Source of the DNA: CAVUCH01 sp963739995
GTDB lineage: Bacteria; Acidobacteriota; Vicinamibacteria; Vicinamibacterales; JAENWD01
NCBI GenBank assembly: GCA_963739995.1
Contig: CAVUCH010000019.1
Span: forward strand, 155,372-219,371
Length of the DNA stretch: 64,000 nt
Direction of reading: 5' to 3'
The notes beneath the pieces were generated by a model, which was not told where the DNA came from, searched no databases, and saw nothing but the letters and a program-made list of their open reading frames with translations. Position numbers and translations under genes: made by a program. Shown in pieces: positions 40,032-50,542 of this stretch (within the stretch, counting starts at the first letter, position 1; each line of letters opens with the position of its first letter).

Positions 40032-40197
40032 CTGTGTCTCCTGCGCGCAGGCCGGAGCAAACACCAGACCATCGGCCCCAGCGCGCGCGGGCCGTCGATC
40101 TCAAGAGTCCCCCACCGAACCCACGGTGCGGTTCACACCGTATACTGCTTCATCGCCAGCGGTTCGCGGTTCTCGATGTTCGGCGGCAGTCATCAGC

Positions 40198-40227
40198 TTG
40201 CGTGGTCCGCGGTCGTCGCGTTATGCT
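40198..40227 (+). promoter_or_regulatory. Predicted promoter of the tRNA-Arg gene
   Basis: TTGCGT (40198-40203) and TATGCT (40222-40227) are spaced by 18 bases and lie 10 bases upstream of tRNA-Arg(TCG). This agrees with a sigma-70-type tRNA promoter. Confidence 0.45.
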
Positions 40228-40237
40228 TGCCGTTCGT

Positions 40238-40314
<77 letters not shown>

Positions 40315-40529
40315 TCGCGCAAGTGCGATGGTGTTCCGGCAGGACTGAGGCACATCGCCCCGCTTCGCGCGAGGCCGACCGTGCAGGCGAGCGGGCACGA
40401 GTCTTCGAGAGGTCTCGGCGACGGTGTCACTATAGGCCTTCCGCCGCAAGCGAGCTGTTCTCGACGCGACGACCGCAAGCGACGACTGAGCCAACGCGAG
40501 CTGCGAAGGCAACGACCGACGACCGAAAT

Positions 40530-40606
<77 letters not shown>

Positions 40607-40674
40607 TCTTTCGCGTGTTTGACCAGCACACGCCAGGCTGGACAGCTAGAGACGATTCGTCCTTCCCTCCTCGT

Positions 40675-40750
40675 GGGCCCGTAGCTCAACTGGCAGAGCA
40701 GCAGACTCTTAATCTGTAGGTTGAAGGTTCGATTCCTTCCGGGCTCACCA
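40675..40750 (+). tRNA. tRNA-Lys (CTT)
   Basis: The acceptor GGGCCCG pairs with CGGGCTC (one G-T pair). The anticodon loop CTCTTAA gives anticodon CTT, reading AAG. The T stem is GAAGG / CCTTC and CCA is encoded at 40748-40750. An integrase remnant begins about 80 bases downstream and faces it, so its 3' end is the likely attachment site. I did not find a second copy of that end within the window. Confidence 0.96.
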
Positions 40751-40828
40751 ACTTTATTCAATGAATTGCGTGGTTCGGCCTTGGCCTGCCGGTCAGAATG
40801 GCTGCGGTGACCACCGACTTGACCACCA

Positions 40829-41545
40829 CTAGGCCGACTGCAGCATGGCGTCCATCGCGTCGGCCGCTTGGGCCTGTAGTTCGGCGCTGACGTGGGAGTA
40901 GGTGTCCACCGTCAGGCTGATTTGGCTGTGGCCAAGCGTCTCCATTACGACTTTGGCCGGCGTCCCCTGCACCATCAGCAGCGTCGCGCATGTATGGCGG
41001 AGGTCGTGGAGACGCAAAAGGGGCAGCCCCGTCACGTCGAGCAGGGTTCCGAAATCCTTGCGGACGTTTGCGTAGTCCAGCGGCGTCCCGGATGGTGCTG
41101 GTGAATACCAGCCCGGCTTCGGTCCAGCGGTCGCCGGCTGCGAGCCGCTCCTTCTTCTGTCTGGTGCGATGACGCTTCAGAGCCTGCACGGCAAATCGGG
41201 GCAATCTGACGGTTCGCCGGCTGGACGCGCTCTTCGGCTCAACGAACGACGCTTTACCTCTGTGCCACTGCACCGCCTGGTGGACGCGCAGCGTCGCCCT
41301 GTCGATGTCAACGTCCGCCCAGCGAACGCCGCATGCCTCGCCGATGCGGAGGCCGACCGCGACGGCGACGGTGAACAGCGGGCCCAGTCGCGTCTTCTTG
41401 GCGGCTGCCACCAGCTTCTTCGCTTGCGCCGGATTTAGCACCGCCAGCTTCGGCTTCTGAGCCCGTGGAAGACTGACGTGCCGTGCAGCATTCTTCTCCA
41501 CCAAGCTCCAGATTTCGTCCTCTTCGGTGCGGGGGGAACATCATG
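40829..41545 (-). pseudogene. Tyrosine-type site-specific integrase, truncated and frameshifted
   Basis: The catalytic domain of a phage/island integrase. Visible are GLRIGEACGVRWADV (first catalytic Arg), LRLHDLRHTCATLL (HxxR), METLGHSQISLTVDTYSHVS (second His and the tyrosine nucleophile Tyr). One extra base near 41088 breaks the frame; without it TIGTPLDYANVRKDFGTLLD joins the halves. The N-terminal core-binding domain is missing: an in-frame stop lies just before SPRTEEDEIWSLVEKNAARH. It faces tRNA-Lys, the standard position of an island integrase, but can no longer function. Confidence 0.85.
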
Positions 41546-41666
41546 AAGCGCTGAGACTTTGCCGTGGTGCCCGGGAATATGACGTATTTTGCGGCATGAT
41601 GCGCGATACTCCTTGTAATCGCCAGTGCCCCCGCATACACTCCGCTCCTCACCAAAAGGAGTTTCG

Positions 41667-42173
41667 ATGAACATTTCCGTCCGTCAGTTGACCGGAGCAG
41701 TCGTCGTGTCGTTCTGCGTAGGAGCTTTTATCACTCCCGTTGGAACACAGGTTCAAGGAGCCGCGAAGCCCGCGCCGTCGCCGCCCTCAGCTGCGAAGCA
41801 AGCCACCTACATGCAGGTGGAGTTCATGAAGGTGCCAGAGGGTAAGGAAGAAAACTGGCTCAAGTTGGAGCGAGAGTCGTGGAAGCCAATGCACGCTCTC
41901 CGCATCAAAGAGGGCTTGATTCAGTCGTGGGCCACAATCGCTCAAACATTGCCGGGCGATGAGTCGAATGGGCCGGTTTATGCGACGGTTACCACGTTTC
42001 GGGGATGGCCGGACGGGACAAAAACCGACTGGCAGGGACTTCTCCAGAAGGCCAATCCGAAAGCCGACGCGAATGCGCTGATGCAGCAGACGGCCGCCGC
42101 GCGGAAGATTGTCCGCACCGAAATCTGGCAAGTCCTCGAACAGACCGACCCGCCTGCGATGGGAACCCAGTAG
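41667..42173 (+). CDS. Secreted hypothetical protein
   Basis: A 168-residue protein with a signal peptide (about 1-32, ending near VGTQVQGAAK) and a mixed alpha/beta domain: YMQVEFMKVPEGKEENWLKL, then WKPMHALRIKEGLIQSW, PVYATVTTFRGWPDG and IVRTEIWQVLEQ. The pattern of strand, long helix and paired strands resembles dimeric alpha-beta barrel proteins. No function assigned. The ATG at 41667 follows AAAAGGAG by 5 bases. It lies inside the putative tRNA-Lys island. Confidence 0.78.
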   Translation: MNISVRQLTGAVVVSFCVGAFITPVGTQVQGAAKPAPSPPSAAKQATYMQVEFMKVPEGKEENWLKLERESWKPMHALRIKEGLIQSWATIAQTLPGDESNGPVYATVTTFRGWPDGTKTDWQGLLQKANPKADANALMQQTAAARKIVRTEIWQVLEQTDPPAMGTQ

Positions 42174-42418
42174 AAACAAGTCTCGTCCCCACGTGCTCTG
42201 GGGGTCCAAGGTGTTCGGTGGAGGTGGCATTGTGTGTGTCACTCCATCGACCCCACGACGCAGCCACTTCATGGCTCACAATCAACCCATTCTGAGCCGG
42301 CCCCCAGATCGCCGATGCGGGTCTCGGAGCGACTTCTCCCTCGGATGCCACCACTCACGTAAGACGTAATCTGTAGCGCAGTGCCAGCGCGCTGGCTTCC
42401 TGCCAACATCGGCCGGCA

Positions 42419-42718
42419 GTGCAACACCCGTGCGACGGGCGCGAGGCGAAGCGACGGGGAGAGAAGGCGGGAGGAAAGGCGGCCACGGCCGACCGAGCAA
42501 CTGAGTCGTCAGCTACTGCGAAACGCACCTCAAAGCGCAAGGGCATGTCCGCCGAGGCCCGGAAGGCCGTCGGCCAACGGATGCGGGCGTATTGGGCGGC
42601 GAGACGCGCCGAGAAGCAGGCCGGCGGACGCAAGACGAGCCGGACGGAAAGCCGGACGCAAGAAGTAGCTCGTCGCCCCAAGGCACAGGATGCGCGGGGG
42701 GAAGTGGGCGGGTTCTGA
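42419..42718 (+). CDS. Small basic protein, possibly DNA-binding
   Basis: A 99-residue Lys/Arg/Ala-rich frame. The central segment KGMSAEARKAVGQRMRAYWA, followed by ARRAEKQ, resembles a short helical motif found in many small basic bacterial proteins of unknown role. The N-terminal ~40 residues are low complexity and the true start is uncertain. It could also be a fragment. It is kept as tentative because the motif reads as coding. Confidence 0.4.
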   Translation: MQHPCDGREAKRRGEKAGGKAATADRATESSATAKRTSKRKGMSAEARKAVGQRMRAYWAARRAEKQAGGRKTSRTESRTQEVARRPKAQDARGEVGGF

Positions 42719-42768
42719 AAACCGCGTCGGTGAGAAAAAAGCCGGCCGAATGGTCCTGCGACAAGCAG

Positions 42769-45374
42769 CTATCGTCCGCTCAAGACGGACGGCCAGTTGG
42801 TAAGCACGGTCAATCGCGTGGCCTGCTGGCCCTCGGGTACAATCAGGAGGAACCGCTGCCCGTCAGCCGTGACGTCGTACTGGTCCTCCACAGGGTTGAC
42901 CCAAAACCGTGGCTCGAACAGCTTGCGTGGAGCACCGGGGTTCGCCGGATCGCGAGTGTCAACCGACATCATCGCGCCGTCCAAAGTGAGATAGAAGAGC
43001 TCCTTGCCATCTGCGCGCCAGCGTGGTTGGCTGCCGCCGCTGGTCGAGACGCGCACGCGACCCCCAGGTCTCATAAACGGCTGCAAGTAAACTTCCCATT
43101 GCCCGGTGTCGTTGGCGCTGTACGCGAGCCATCGGCCATCACGAGAGACATGAGGCTCGTCCACCAGCGACAACGACTCAATGAGCGAAACAGGTTTTTG
43201 ATCTCCGCCGAGCGGTAGCGCCGAGACGTTTTGCATACCCAGCCCAAGAATCACGAACCGCCCATCGTGAGTCCAATCTTCCAGGCCCGTAGCAATTCCA
43301 GCGAACAGCGTTGTGCGCCCAATCTGATCGATTCTCCGCTTGTACACACCATCCACGGAGATGAATGCGACTTCACGGCTGTCTGGCGACCAGATCGGGA
43401 TCACTTTCTGCGTCGTCTCCTGTCGTGAGTCGCGCGTGGATGGGCCGAGTCAGCTCGATCACGAACAAAGCACTGCCCACTCGGGGATCGATCTCTTCCG
43501 AGACGACGCGCTGCCCATCCGGTGCGAGCGCGATCTGGTCGATAATGTCGAACATCTCCGATTTCGTCGAGCCTCCGGCCGTTTCTGTCGAACCATGTGA
43601 GTCTGGCTGGTGGGAGCACGCTGCCATTGGACCAGACGAGGGTGTCGCCGTTCACGGCAAATCCGGTGTACGGGCCAAAAAACTCGATCCCTGATCCGAT
43701 GCTGACTGGATCACCCACCAGGCGATGGTGCTCGAGATCGAACCGCTGCGCGAACAGTGTGCCCTGGCGGCCATACAGCAGGTAGCCACGCGGAGAGACT
43801 ATCGCCCACGCTGGCTCTGGCAGCAGGCGAGTGACGGCGGAAGAATCGAGCGTGCCCAAAAACACGCCTCGTCGCGCCGGGTTGCTGCTCTCCTGCGAGT
43901 ACAGAAAACTTCGCCCATCAGGCAGGAACGAGGGGAGAGACTGGAGGGAGACGTCAGGATCGGCTGGATATACGTCGGTCACATGACCATCGGCGATTGA
44001 CATCCGGCGCAGCCGTGGCCCGCCGAGCAGGATGTCGTCGCCGCTCCAGGCACCGCCAAAGAGCCACGACACGCCGTCTGGTGCTCGTCCGATCGTGCGA
44101 ATACCGCCGGTGGCGATGTCTACGGCTTTGATCTCGCCATCGGCGATCACTGCCAAGAACGGCTGTCAGGCGACCATGTCAGCGGCTGGGCGTGCTCGGT
44201 GCCCGCCAGCCATGTCGTCTCGCCGTCTGCCAGTCGGCGGACAAGGATCGGGCGTCCCTCTTGGTCAACTCCAGAGAACGAGTACAGTGCGAGGTAGCGT
44301 CCGTCCGGCGAGAGCATCGGATTCACCAGCCACGCGTTTGGAAAGTCGATGAACGACTGCACGGCAGGTGCTGCAGACGCTGCTGGCGGACGGCTGGAGA
44401 GACGGTAGAGTGCCGCCATGGTGGTGGCCAAAGATAGCGCGGCGATTACCCATGGGATCGCGGCTCGACGTGACCGCGACTTCGATGGTGCGACGGCGCT
44501 TGGCGGTTCCGCCGGCGTGTCCAAGCCGTCGGAGTGCCAACCACAGGTCGTGGCCACTGGACCAACGGTCTTCCGGGTTCTTGGCGAGGCACGTCCGAAT
44601 GAACGCGTCGAGTGCGGGATGGGTGACCTGGTCCGAGTTGGCGGGGAGCGGAGCTGGTTCGTGCTCGAGAACTGCAGCGATCACGCTTGCCGGCGTGTCT
44701 CCAGCGAAGGCGCGCCGGCCCGTGATCATTTCGTACAACACGCACCCGAAGCCGAACACGTCCGTGCGCGTGTCAGCCTCGGCCCCTTGCAGTTGCTCCG
44801 GCGCCATGTAGTGCAGCGTGCCGAGGAGCGTCCCCGTGGCCGGTCAGCGGGCTTCGGCCACGAGGCTGCGTGATGCCCGAGCCCGCGATCTGGCATGCTC
44901 GCGTGGCTTCGCCAGGCCGAAGTCCAGCAGCTTCGCCCCCGCCTTCGTCAGCATCACGTTGCCGGGTTTGAGGTCCCGGTGGACGATGCCGGCCTTGTGC
45001 GCGGCCGCGAGGGCATCGGCGATCTGGATGCCGTAGTGGAGCGCTTGGTCGAGTGGCAGCTTCCCACGAGCCAGGCGGGCCGCGAGTGTCTCCCCGTCCA
45101 GGTACTCCATGACGAGGAAATCCGTCCCGTCCTGCTGCCCGATGTCGTGGAGCGTGCAAATGTGCGGGTGTGACAGCGCCGCGACGGCGCGGGCCTCGCG
45201 CTCAAACCGCTGGCGGGCGGCTGGGTCGTTGGTCAGGTCAGGCGGGAGCACCTTGAGGGCGACGGTGCGGTCCAGGCGCGTATCTCGCGCACGGTAGACC
45301 TCCCCCATGCCGCCCGCGCCGGCGGGGCTGACGATCTCGTAGGGGCCGAGCCGGGCGCCGGGCGTGAGCGCCAT
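42769..45374 (-). pseudogene. PD40-propeller Ser/Thr protein kinase A, multiply frameshifted
   Basis: A gene for a membrane Ser/Thr kinase with an extracellular beta-propeller, about 870 residues if repaired. The kinase domain is nearly complete: GAGGMGEVYRARD (ATP loop), ALKVLPPDL, HRDLKPGNVMLTKAG, LLDFGLAKP, then GTLLGTLHYMAPEQ after a break. A transmembrane helix (IPWVIAALSLATTMAALY) and TolB/PD40 repeats follow (LSPDGRYLALYS, WSPDSREVAFIS, VSRDGRWLAYSA). The frame breaks near 44875, 44840, 44480, 44155, 43590 and 43400, and an in-frame TGA lies at 44844-44846. Its ATG at 45374 overlaps the stop of kinase B (TGATG), so the two are co-translated. Confidence 0.82.
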
Positions 45375-48200
45375 CACTTGTCCACGTTGTCGAGCATCCA
45401 GATGGTGCCGGTCGCCTGCGCAATGGGCAACGTCATGCGATCACGCGCCACCGACGGCTCCGCTGCCCCGAGGTCGTCTGCCCAGATGCGGTGCGCGGGG
45501 CTGTCGAAGCGGGTTACCTGAATCGGGCTCCCTGTCATCGTCCCGCGCGCGTCATCGAATGGCAACGCCCACACGTTGATCAGCGAGCCGCCCCTGCGCC
45601 AGACGTACAGCAGCTTCCCGTCCGACGACCAGCGCGGCTTGTCCGCCCAGCCCTGCGGGTCCGTCAGGCACCGCCACGCGTCGAGGCCGACCCGACGGGC
45701 GGCGCTCGGGATCACGCAGACGATGGCTCTGCCCGAAGGGGCCGTTGTGAAGCTGATCGAACGCCCGTTCGGCGAGTAGCGGCCCTGCCACAGCCCCCCC
45801 TGCGGATCCTCCGTCACGATCGACGCGGCAGCGTCCGCGCGCGGTGCAGCCGCAAGCGGCCAGAGCGCCAGCAGGCTCTGCCTGCCCGGTCGGTACCAAC
45901 TGACCAGAATCGACGTCCCGTCCGGCGACCATTCGTGCGGCTGCACGAGATGCTCCGCGGGCGTGGACAGGAGCGTCTCGTCAGCGCCGGACGTCTCGCG
46001 CACGCCCAGGGAGACTTCGAACACATTTTTTCCTTTCATACGAACCCACTGGTAGACCAGACGCCTGCCATCCCGGGACCACTTCGGATCGCTGCGGGCG
46101 TGGTCGTCGCGCGCGAGCAGGCGTCTGTCTTTCGTCGACAGGTCCGCCATCCACAACTCCCACTTTCCAGTCCCCACGCCGGTGATGGAATAGGCGAGGT
46201 GGCGCCCATCGGGCGAAAGAGCGGCCGTGTCCGGCCTGGCGGCCGTTGCGTCCGTGACGGGCTCCCCCGGACCCGTCACTCGCCCGTCGAGCCGATGGAG
46301 CGGGTACGCCCAGATGCGAATCGATTCGGCTTTGATCGTGAACGCGAGCTTACGGCCCTCGCGTGTGATCGCCACCCTCGTCTCGTGTCCCGCGCCCGTC
46401 GTCAATCGGACGAACGCGCCGGCTTCCAGGGTCCCAGGATCGACGCCCAGCCTCCACAGGTTCGAGATCAGGTTGACCTTGTGCTCGAAGTACAACGCAT
46501 CGCCTGACGGCGCCCACACGAACTCACCAACAGCGCTGAAGCCTCTGAGCGGCGGCGGCAACGTCGTGAGGACCGGCGCTCCTCGGTCAAGCGGAACGGT
46601 GTAGAGCGCGCTGTCGGGCCCCTTGATGGTTTGGGCCAACACGGAGATCCTGCGACCGTCGGGGTGCCACGCCCAACTCGCGATGCGCGCTGCCTCGTCG
46701 GTGAACCGTTCAAGCACGCGCCGCGGCGGCGAGCCGTCGGTCGCGACGACGAACAGCGGACCACCTATGTAGCCCTGCGGGGCCGTGGAGAATAGGACTG
46801 TGGACCCGTCAGGCGACCATTTTGGACGGACCCCGAACGCGGCCAGACGACGCTCGGGTCCACCGAGCGCCGACACGAGGTACAGCCCGCCGCCATCCCG
46901 CTCCGAACGAAAGACGATCTGGCTGGCGTCGGGCGACCAGTCGGGTTCGGTATCCGGGGCCGGTGACTTCGTCACTTGCACAGGATCGCCGCCGCCCGCG
47001 ACGGGCTGCACCCAGATGTCGAAGTTGCCGCCCTGGTCCGAGGCGTACGCGATGAAGCGCCCGTCCGGTGAGAAGGTCACGTCTGTCTGGAGTCCTGGTG
47101 CAGACGTCAGGCGCGTCAGCGTGCGTTCGACCGGGGCTGCGGCCCCGGATGGCCCGCTGCCCGGGTGAATCGCTCTCCACCACCAGACGGCAACGGCAGT
47201 CGCCGCTATCAGCACGGTGGCCGTCCCCGCAAGCGCGAGTCGTCTACGCCCTGCCACCCTCCCTGCGAGGCCGCTGGGTCCGACACGAACCGGCTCGCGC
47301 GCGGCGGAAGCACTGTCCGATCGTGCCTGCGCGTGAACGTCGTCGCGCAAGGCTTCGAGGTCGAGCACCAGATCCTGAACGACCTGATACCGGAGCGCGC
47401 GCTCTTTCTTCAGGCACTTAGTGACGATCCGCTGCAGCTCGGCTGGAACATCGGGGTCGAAGCGCGCCAGCGGCAGCGGATCGCGATCCAGAATCGCCGC
47501 GAGCACCTCGGTCCCGCTTGGCGCCGCAAACGGCGAGCGCCCCGCCACCATCTCGTACAGCAGCACACCGAGCGACCAGATGTCCGTGCGGGCGTCCACC
47601 TCCTGCCCACGCGCCTGCTCCGGCGACATGTACGCCGCCGTGCCTACGACCACGCCCGCTTCGGTCTTCAGCACCATGTGGGTGCGTGTCCGCCCCGGCG
47701 ATCTCCGCGGGCGCGGGCGCCAGCTTCGCCAAGCCGAAATCCAGCACCTTCACGAAGCCGTCGGGCCGGAGCATGACGTTCTCGGGCTTGATGTCCCGGT
47801 GGACGATGCCAGCGGCGTGCGCGGCGCTCAGAGCGGCCGCCACCTGAATGGCGAAGTCAAGCGCTTCGCGGATCGACAGCTCGCGTCGTCGAGAGCCGCT
47901 GCCGGAGCGTCTCGCCCTCGACGTACTCCATCGCGATGTAGTGCTGGCCCGTCGCTGGTTTCGCCCGAGCGCGTGGATGGTGCAGACGTTCGGGTGGTTC
48001 AGGGCGGACGCGGCGCGCGCCTCCTGCTCGAACCGCTGGACGCGGAGGGGTCGCGGGTGAGGTCGGCAGGCAGGACCTTCAGTGCGACCTTCCGGCCCAG
48101 GCGCACCTCGGTGGCGAGCCACACCTCGCCCATGCCCGCCGGAGCCGAGGGGGCGCACGATCTCGTAGGCGTCGAGCCGAGAGCCGGGACCGAGGGGCAC
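45374..48200 (-). pseudogene. PD40-propeller Ser/Thr protein kinase B, kinase domain frameshifted
   Basis: A companion of kinase A, starting at GTG 48200. The C-terminal 767 residues (45374-47677) are one intact frame: kinase subdomains VIII-XI (GTAAYMSPEQARGQEVDART), a transmembrane helix near 47210, and six or more PD40 repeats (FSPDGRFIAYASD, WSPDASQIVF, LSPDGRHLAYS, WSRDGRRLVY). The N-terminal kinase lobe is present but broken about six times between 47690 and 48150; HRDIKPENVMLRPDG and VLDFGLAK are readable. Such kinases phosphorylate cytoplasmic targets in response to external ligands. Partner and signal unknown. Confidence 0.83.
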
Positions 48201-48215
48201 GTTGGAGTGGGCGGG

Positions 48216-48221
48216 ATTATA
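48216..48221 (-). promoter_or_regulatory. -10 box of kinase B
   Basis: A perfect TATAAT on the minus strand ends 15 bases before the GTG start at 48200, leaving almost no 5' leader. A near-identical arrangement (CATAAT, same 15-base spacing) precedes the kinase remnant start at 48443. Confidence 0.55.
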
Positions 48222-48379
48222 CGCCGTGGCCAGAACAGGAGCGGCTCAGCCGAGAGATCCCGGCGCGCTCAACTGTGGGGGCGTGCGCGGCTACCGCGGT
48301 GACGGATAGCGGGCTCCGGGAGTGGTCGGGTTCTGAATACATCTCGGCAACGCGCCCGTCAAGGCCGGACGTCGCGGCC

Positions 48380-48464
48380 GCAGCAACCGGTCCGGGCGCA
48401 CAAATCTCGTCGACATCCCGGCGGGAGCCGGGACTGAGGGCATGTCGGCGTGGGTGGAATTATG
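48380..48464 (-). pseudogene. 5' end of a third PD40-type kinase gene (remnant)
   Basis: From the ATG at 48443 the minus strand reads, with one frame correction, LSPGSRRDVDEICAPG. This aligns with the first residues of kinase B (LGPGSRLDAYEIVRPL) and kinase A (LTPGARLGPYEIVSPA). The 25 bases upstream, including the -10 box, also match kinase B. Nothing of the kinase domain follows. It is best read as the leftover start of a third tandem kinase. Confidence 0.5.
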
Positions 48465-48580
48465 ACGGGGGAGTGAAGGGCGGCGTATTCTGCAGCCGAG
48501 TGGGCAGCTCGGCTGCATCTTGCTGATGTGGCTCGTGCCGTCTCTGGCTACTGAGCCGTTCTCGGTGTCAGACCTGCACC

Positions 48581-49162
48581 CTAGTTCTCTTCCTCTTCGT
48601 CGTGGTCCTCGCCTTCCGTCGTCACCTTGATCATTGCTCGCATCCACGAGTGAATGCAGCACTGGAAGTGGTGATTGCCGGGCCCAAGGTCTCTCAGCTC
48701 AATGCTTGCGCCCGGAAGTATATCGGCCGACGTCAGACACTCCGGCGCGGTAATGAGACCCTTGTTGAGGACCTCGGTCGCAGGAGGCCGGGGCCTTCCT
48801 GCGCCGAAGTTCAGGACCTCGGTGAAGGTGTGCGTGCGGCCGCCCTCGTTCTTGACCCTCACCGACTCACCCAGCGCAATCTTGAGGTACGGGGGATCGT
48901 TCCACCAGGCCTGATGTCCAATCACGGACAGCGGCGCAAGCGGAGATTCCGCCTCGAGAAAGAACTCCGCCCGCGTGACGTCCCCTTCCTTCAGCAAACA
49001 TCCACCCGGCCCCCAGTCGGCATCGGGCTGGCAGTCATCCCGCATCGCGATCTTGCGGTTGTTGTCGTCCGCGAGGACCGGCTTCGTGTTCAACGCGCCG
49101 ACTAAGAGAGAAGCGACGATGCTCACGACCAGCGACGCGAAGTTTACCTCTGTCTTTCGCAC
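48581..49162 (-). CDS. Secreted cupredoxin-like protein
   Basis: A ~193-residue exported protein. The N-terminal signal anchor is about residues 6-32. The C-terminal half has a cupredoxin pattern: GESVRVKNEGGRTHTFTEV (first His ligand) and a closing strand GNHHFQCCIHSWMRAMIKV with Cys, His and Met in CxxHxxM spacing, as expected for a blue-copper-type site. The segment between them is longer than usual. A very acidic tail follows. GTG at 49162 is chosen because AGGAGG lies 5 bases upstream. Confidence 0.82.
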   Translation of the reverse strand: MRKTEVNFASLVVSIVASLLVGALNTKPVLADDNNRKIAMRDDCQPDADWGPGGCLLKEGDVTRAEFFLEAESPLAPLSVIGHQAWWNDPPYLKIALGESVRVKNEGGRTHTFTEVLNFGAGRPRPPATEVLNKGLITAPECLTSADILPGASIELRDLGPGNHHFQCCIHSWMRAMIKVTTEGEDHDEEEEN

Positions 49163-49463
49163 ACGCACCTCCTGGGAAGTCCACCCTTCGTGCCCCGCCG
49201 ACCCGCGAAAGGTCGTGGAAGGATGTTCTGTGGGCTTCCCTTTACACCCGTCCGTCGCTGATTGTCAATGAGTCTTTAGCCCGAGGGTGCGCGCATAACG
49301 TGCACGCTTCACGCTTGTAATATAGCGCCGAGCATACGTGGCAGCTGCTTCTTGCGGATCGCGTCGCCTCAGCCGTAATCTCAGGCCGCCCGAATGTTAT
49401 AGGGGCGTTACAGGCATCAGCGAACGATGCTGTACTTCAAAGTGTAGTTAGCACTCTCACAAC
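49163..49463. other. Intergenic region of lower GC
   Basis: About 300 bases between the cupredoxin-like gene and the decayed PUA-like gene. Base composition is visibly more AT-rich than the surroundings (49260-49460), which fits recently acquired DNA. No gene was recognised. Confidence 0.4.
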
Positions 49464-50201
49464 ATGCATGTTTGGTTTATACGGTGTAACGGTGAGACCG
49501 CGCACAACGAACCGGGCACGCCGCGGTTCGTACCAGGTGAGCCGCCTCAGTTTCCAAAGCGAGAGTTCAACTATCGCGACGAGTGCCTGTGCAAGGGGTT
49601 CGCACGCGTGGGTTAGCCGGCTGCAGGCGACTTAAGACAAACCAATTGGCGCGCCCGGGCCCCGCACGTGTACGGAAGTATGATGAAGGAGCACCACCTT
49701 ACGGTTTCTCAAGCAGTTTGTTGAAATCGACCCGGGCGATCTCGTTCTGCTCCCGACACACCAGACGCGTTATCAAGTTCACCTAGGTGCGGTGGTGCGG
49801 CCGCGGCGCCCGAAGGTTCACCTTGAGGGGATTGCGCCCGCGTATTACTATCACTTCGATATTGCGGCTGGCGATTGGTTCGACAACCGGCTTCGGCCTG
49901 CTTCCGATTGAACGACACCACTCCGATGGACGGGCATCGGGTCATTCACGCCGTTGTTCGCGGAGTGAACTGGACTCTACTCGACGCCCTGGCACGCGCG
50001 GGGAGACGTGTCCCGGACGAGTTGTCGCGCGCACTTCTCAATGCCGGACAAGGCGGGCCTGACGGCGAAGAGCGCGACGTCGTGACTCGCGCGATCACGT
50101 TTTGGGAGTCCGACGTGTTCTTGCGGCGCCACGGTGCCCTGATCCAAATCGACAAACCACGAGACGCCGAAGTGAAGGTTCAGTTCGACGGGCACGGTTG
50201 A
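49464..50201 (+). pseudogene. Decayed gene, possible PUA/Mrr-N-like protein
   Basis: No intact frame is present, but three joined segments read as one ~245-residue protein. MHVWFIRCNGETAHNEPGTP through LCKGFARVG reaches an in-frame TAG at 49611-49613 (TGG would give GWPAAGDLR). A shift near 49712 opens QFVEIDPGDLVLLPTHQTRY, then APAYYYHFDIAAGDWFDN. A second shift near 49895 returns to the first frame for VIHAVVRGVNWTLLDALARA and a C-terminal part ending at 50201. The W-x-IR...GWxxxGDL...I.PGDLV pattern recalls the PUA-like N-terminal domain of Mrr-type restriction proteins. This assignment is tentative. Confidence 0.5.
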
Positions 50202-50542
50202 ACCAGCTGTTCAGTGGTGTTGCCGTGCGGATCGCGGATCAGCAGGAACGGGAAGCCGAGATAGAGCCCGACGCCCCTCCGCGCGGCTTCTTTGGGACCC
50301 TCACAGCGCTTTCCCTCGGGAGGGGCCGGTTGCCGCTCTTCAACGGCAGGCCACTGGGTGAGAAGGAGCAAAGACGGCAGGATTGTCAGCCACGAGATCG
50401 CCTGATGCGCGGGCTAAGGAGCCGACGGGTCGGTCTGATGATTCCCGCGACCCGATCGCTCGTCAGCGCGCCGAAGACCGATTGTTTGAAATGCCCGGAG
50501 TGGGACTGGTATAAAGTCAGGGTTCTGGCGTATTGTGTTGCC

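Noticed and set aside
40725..40750. A second attachment-site copy matching the tRNA-Lys 3' end
   Set aside because: I looked for the tRNA tail further right and did not find it; the island boundary therefore cannot be placed in this window.
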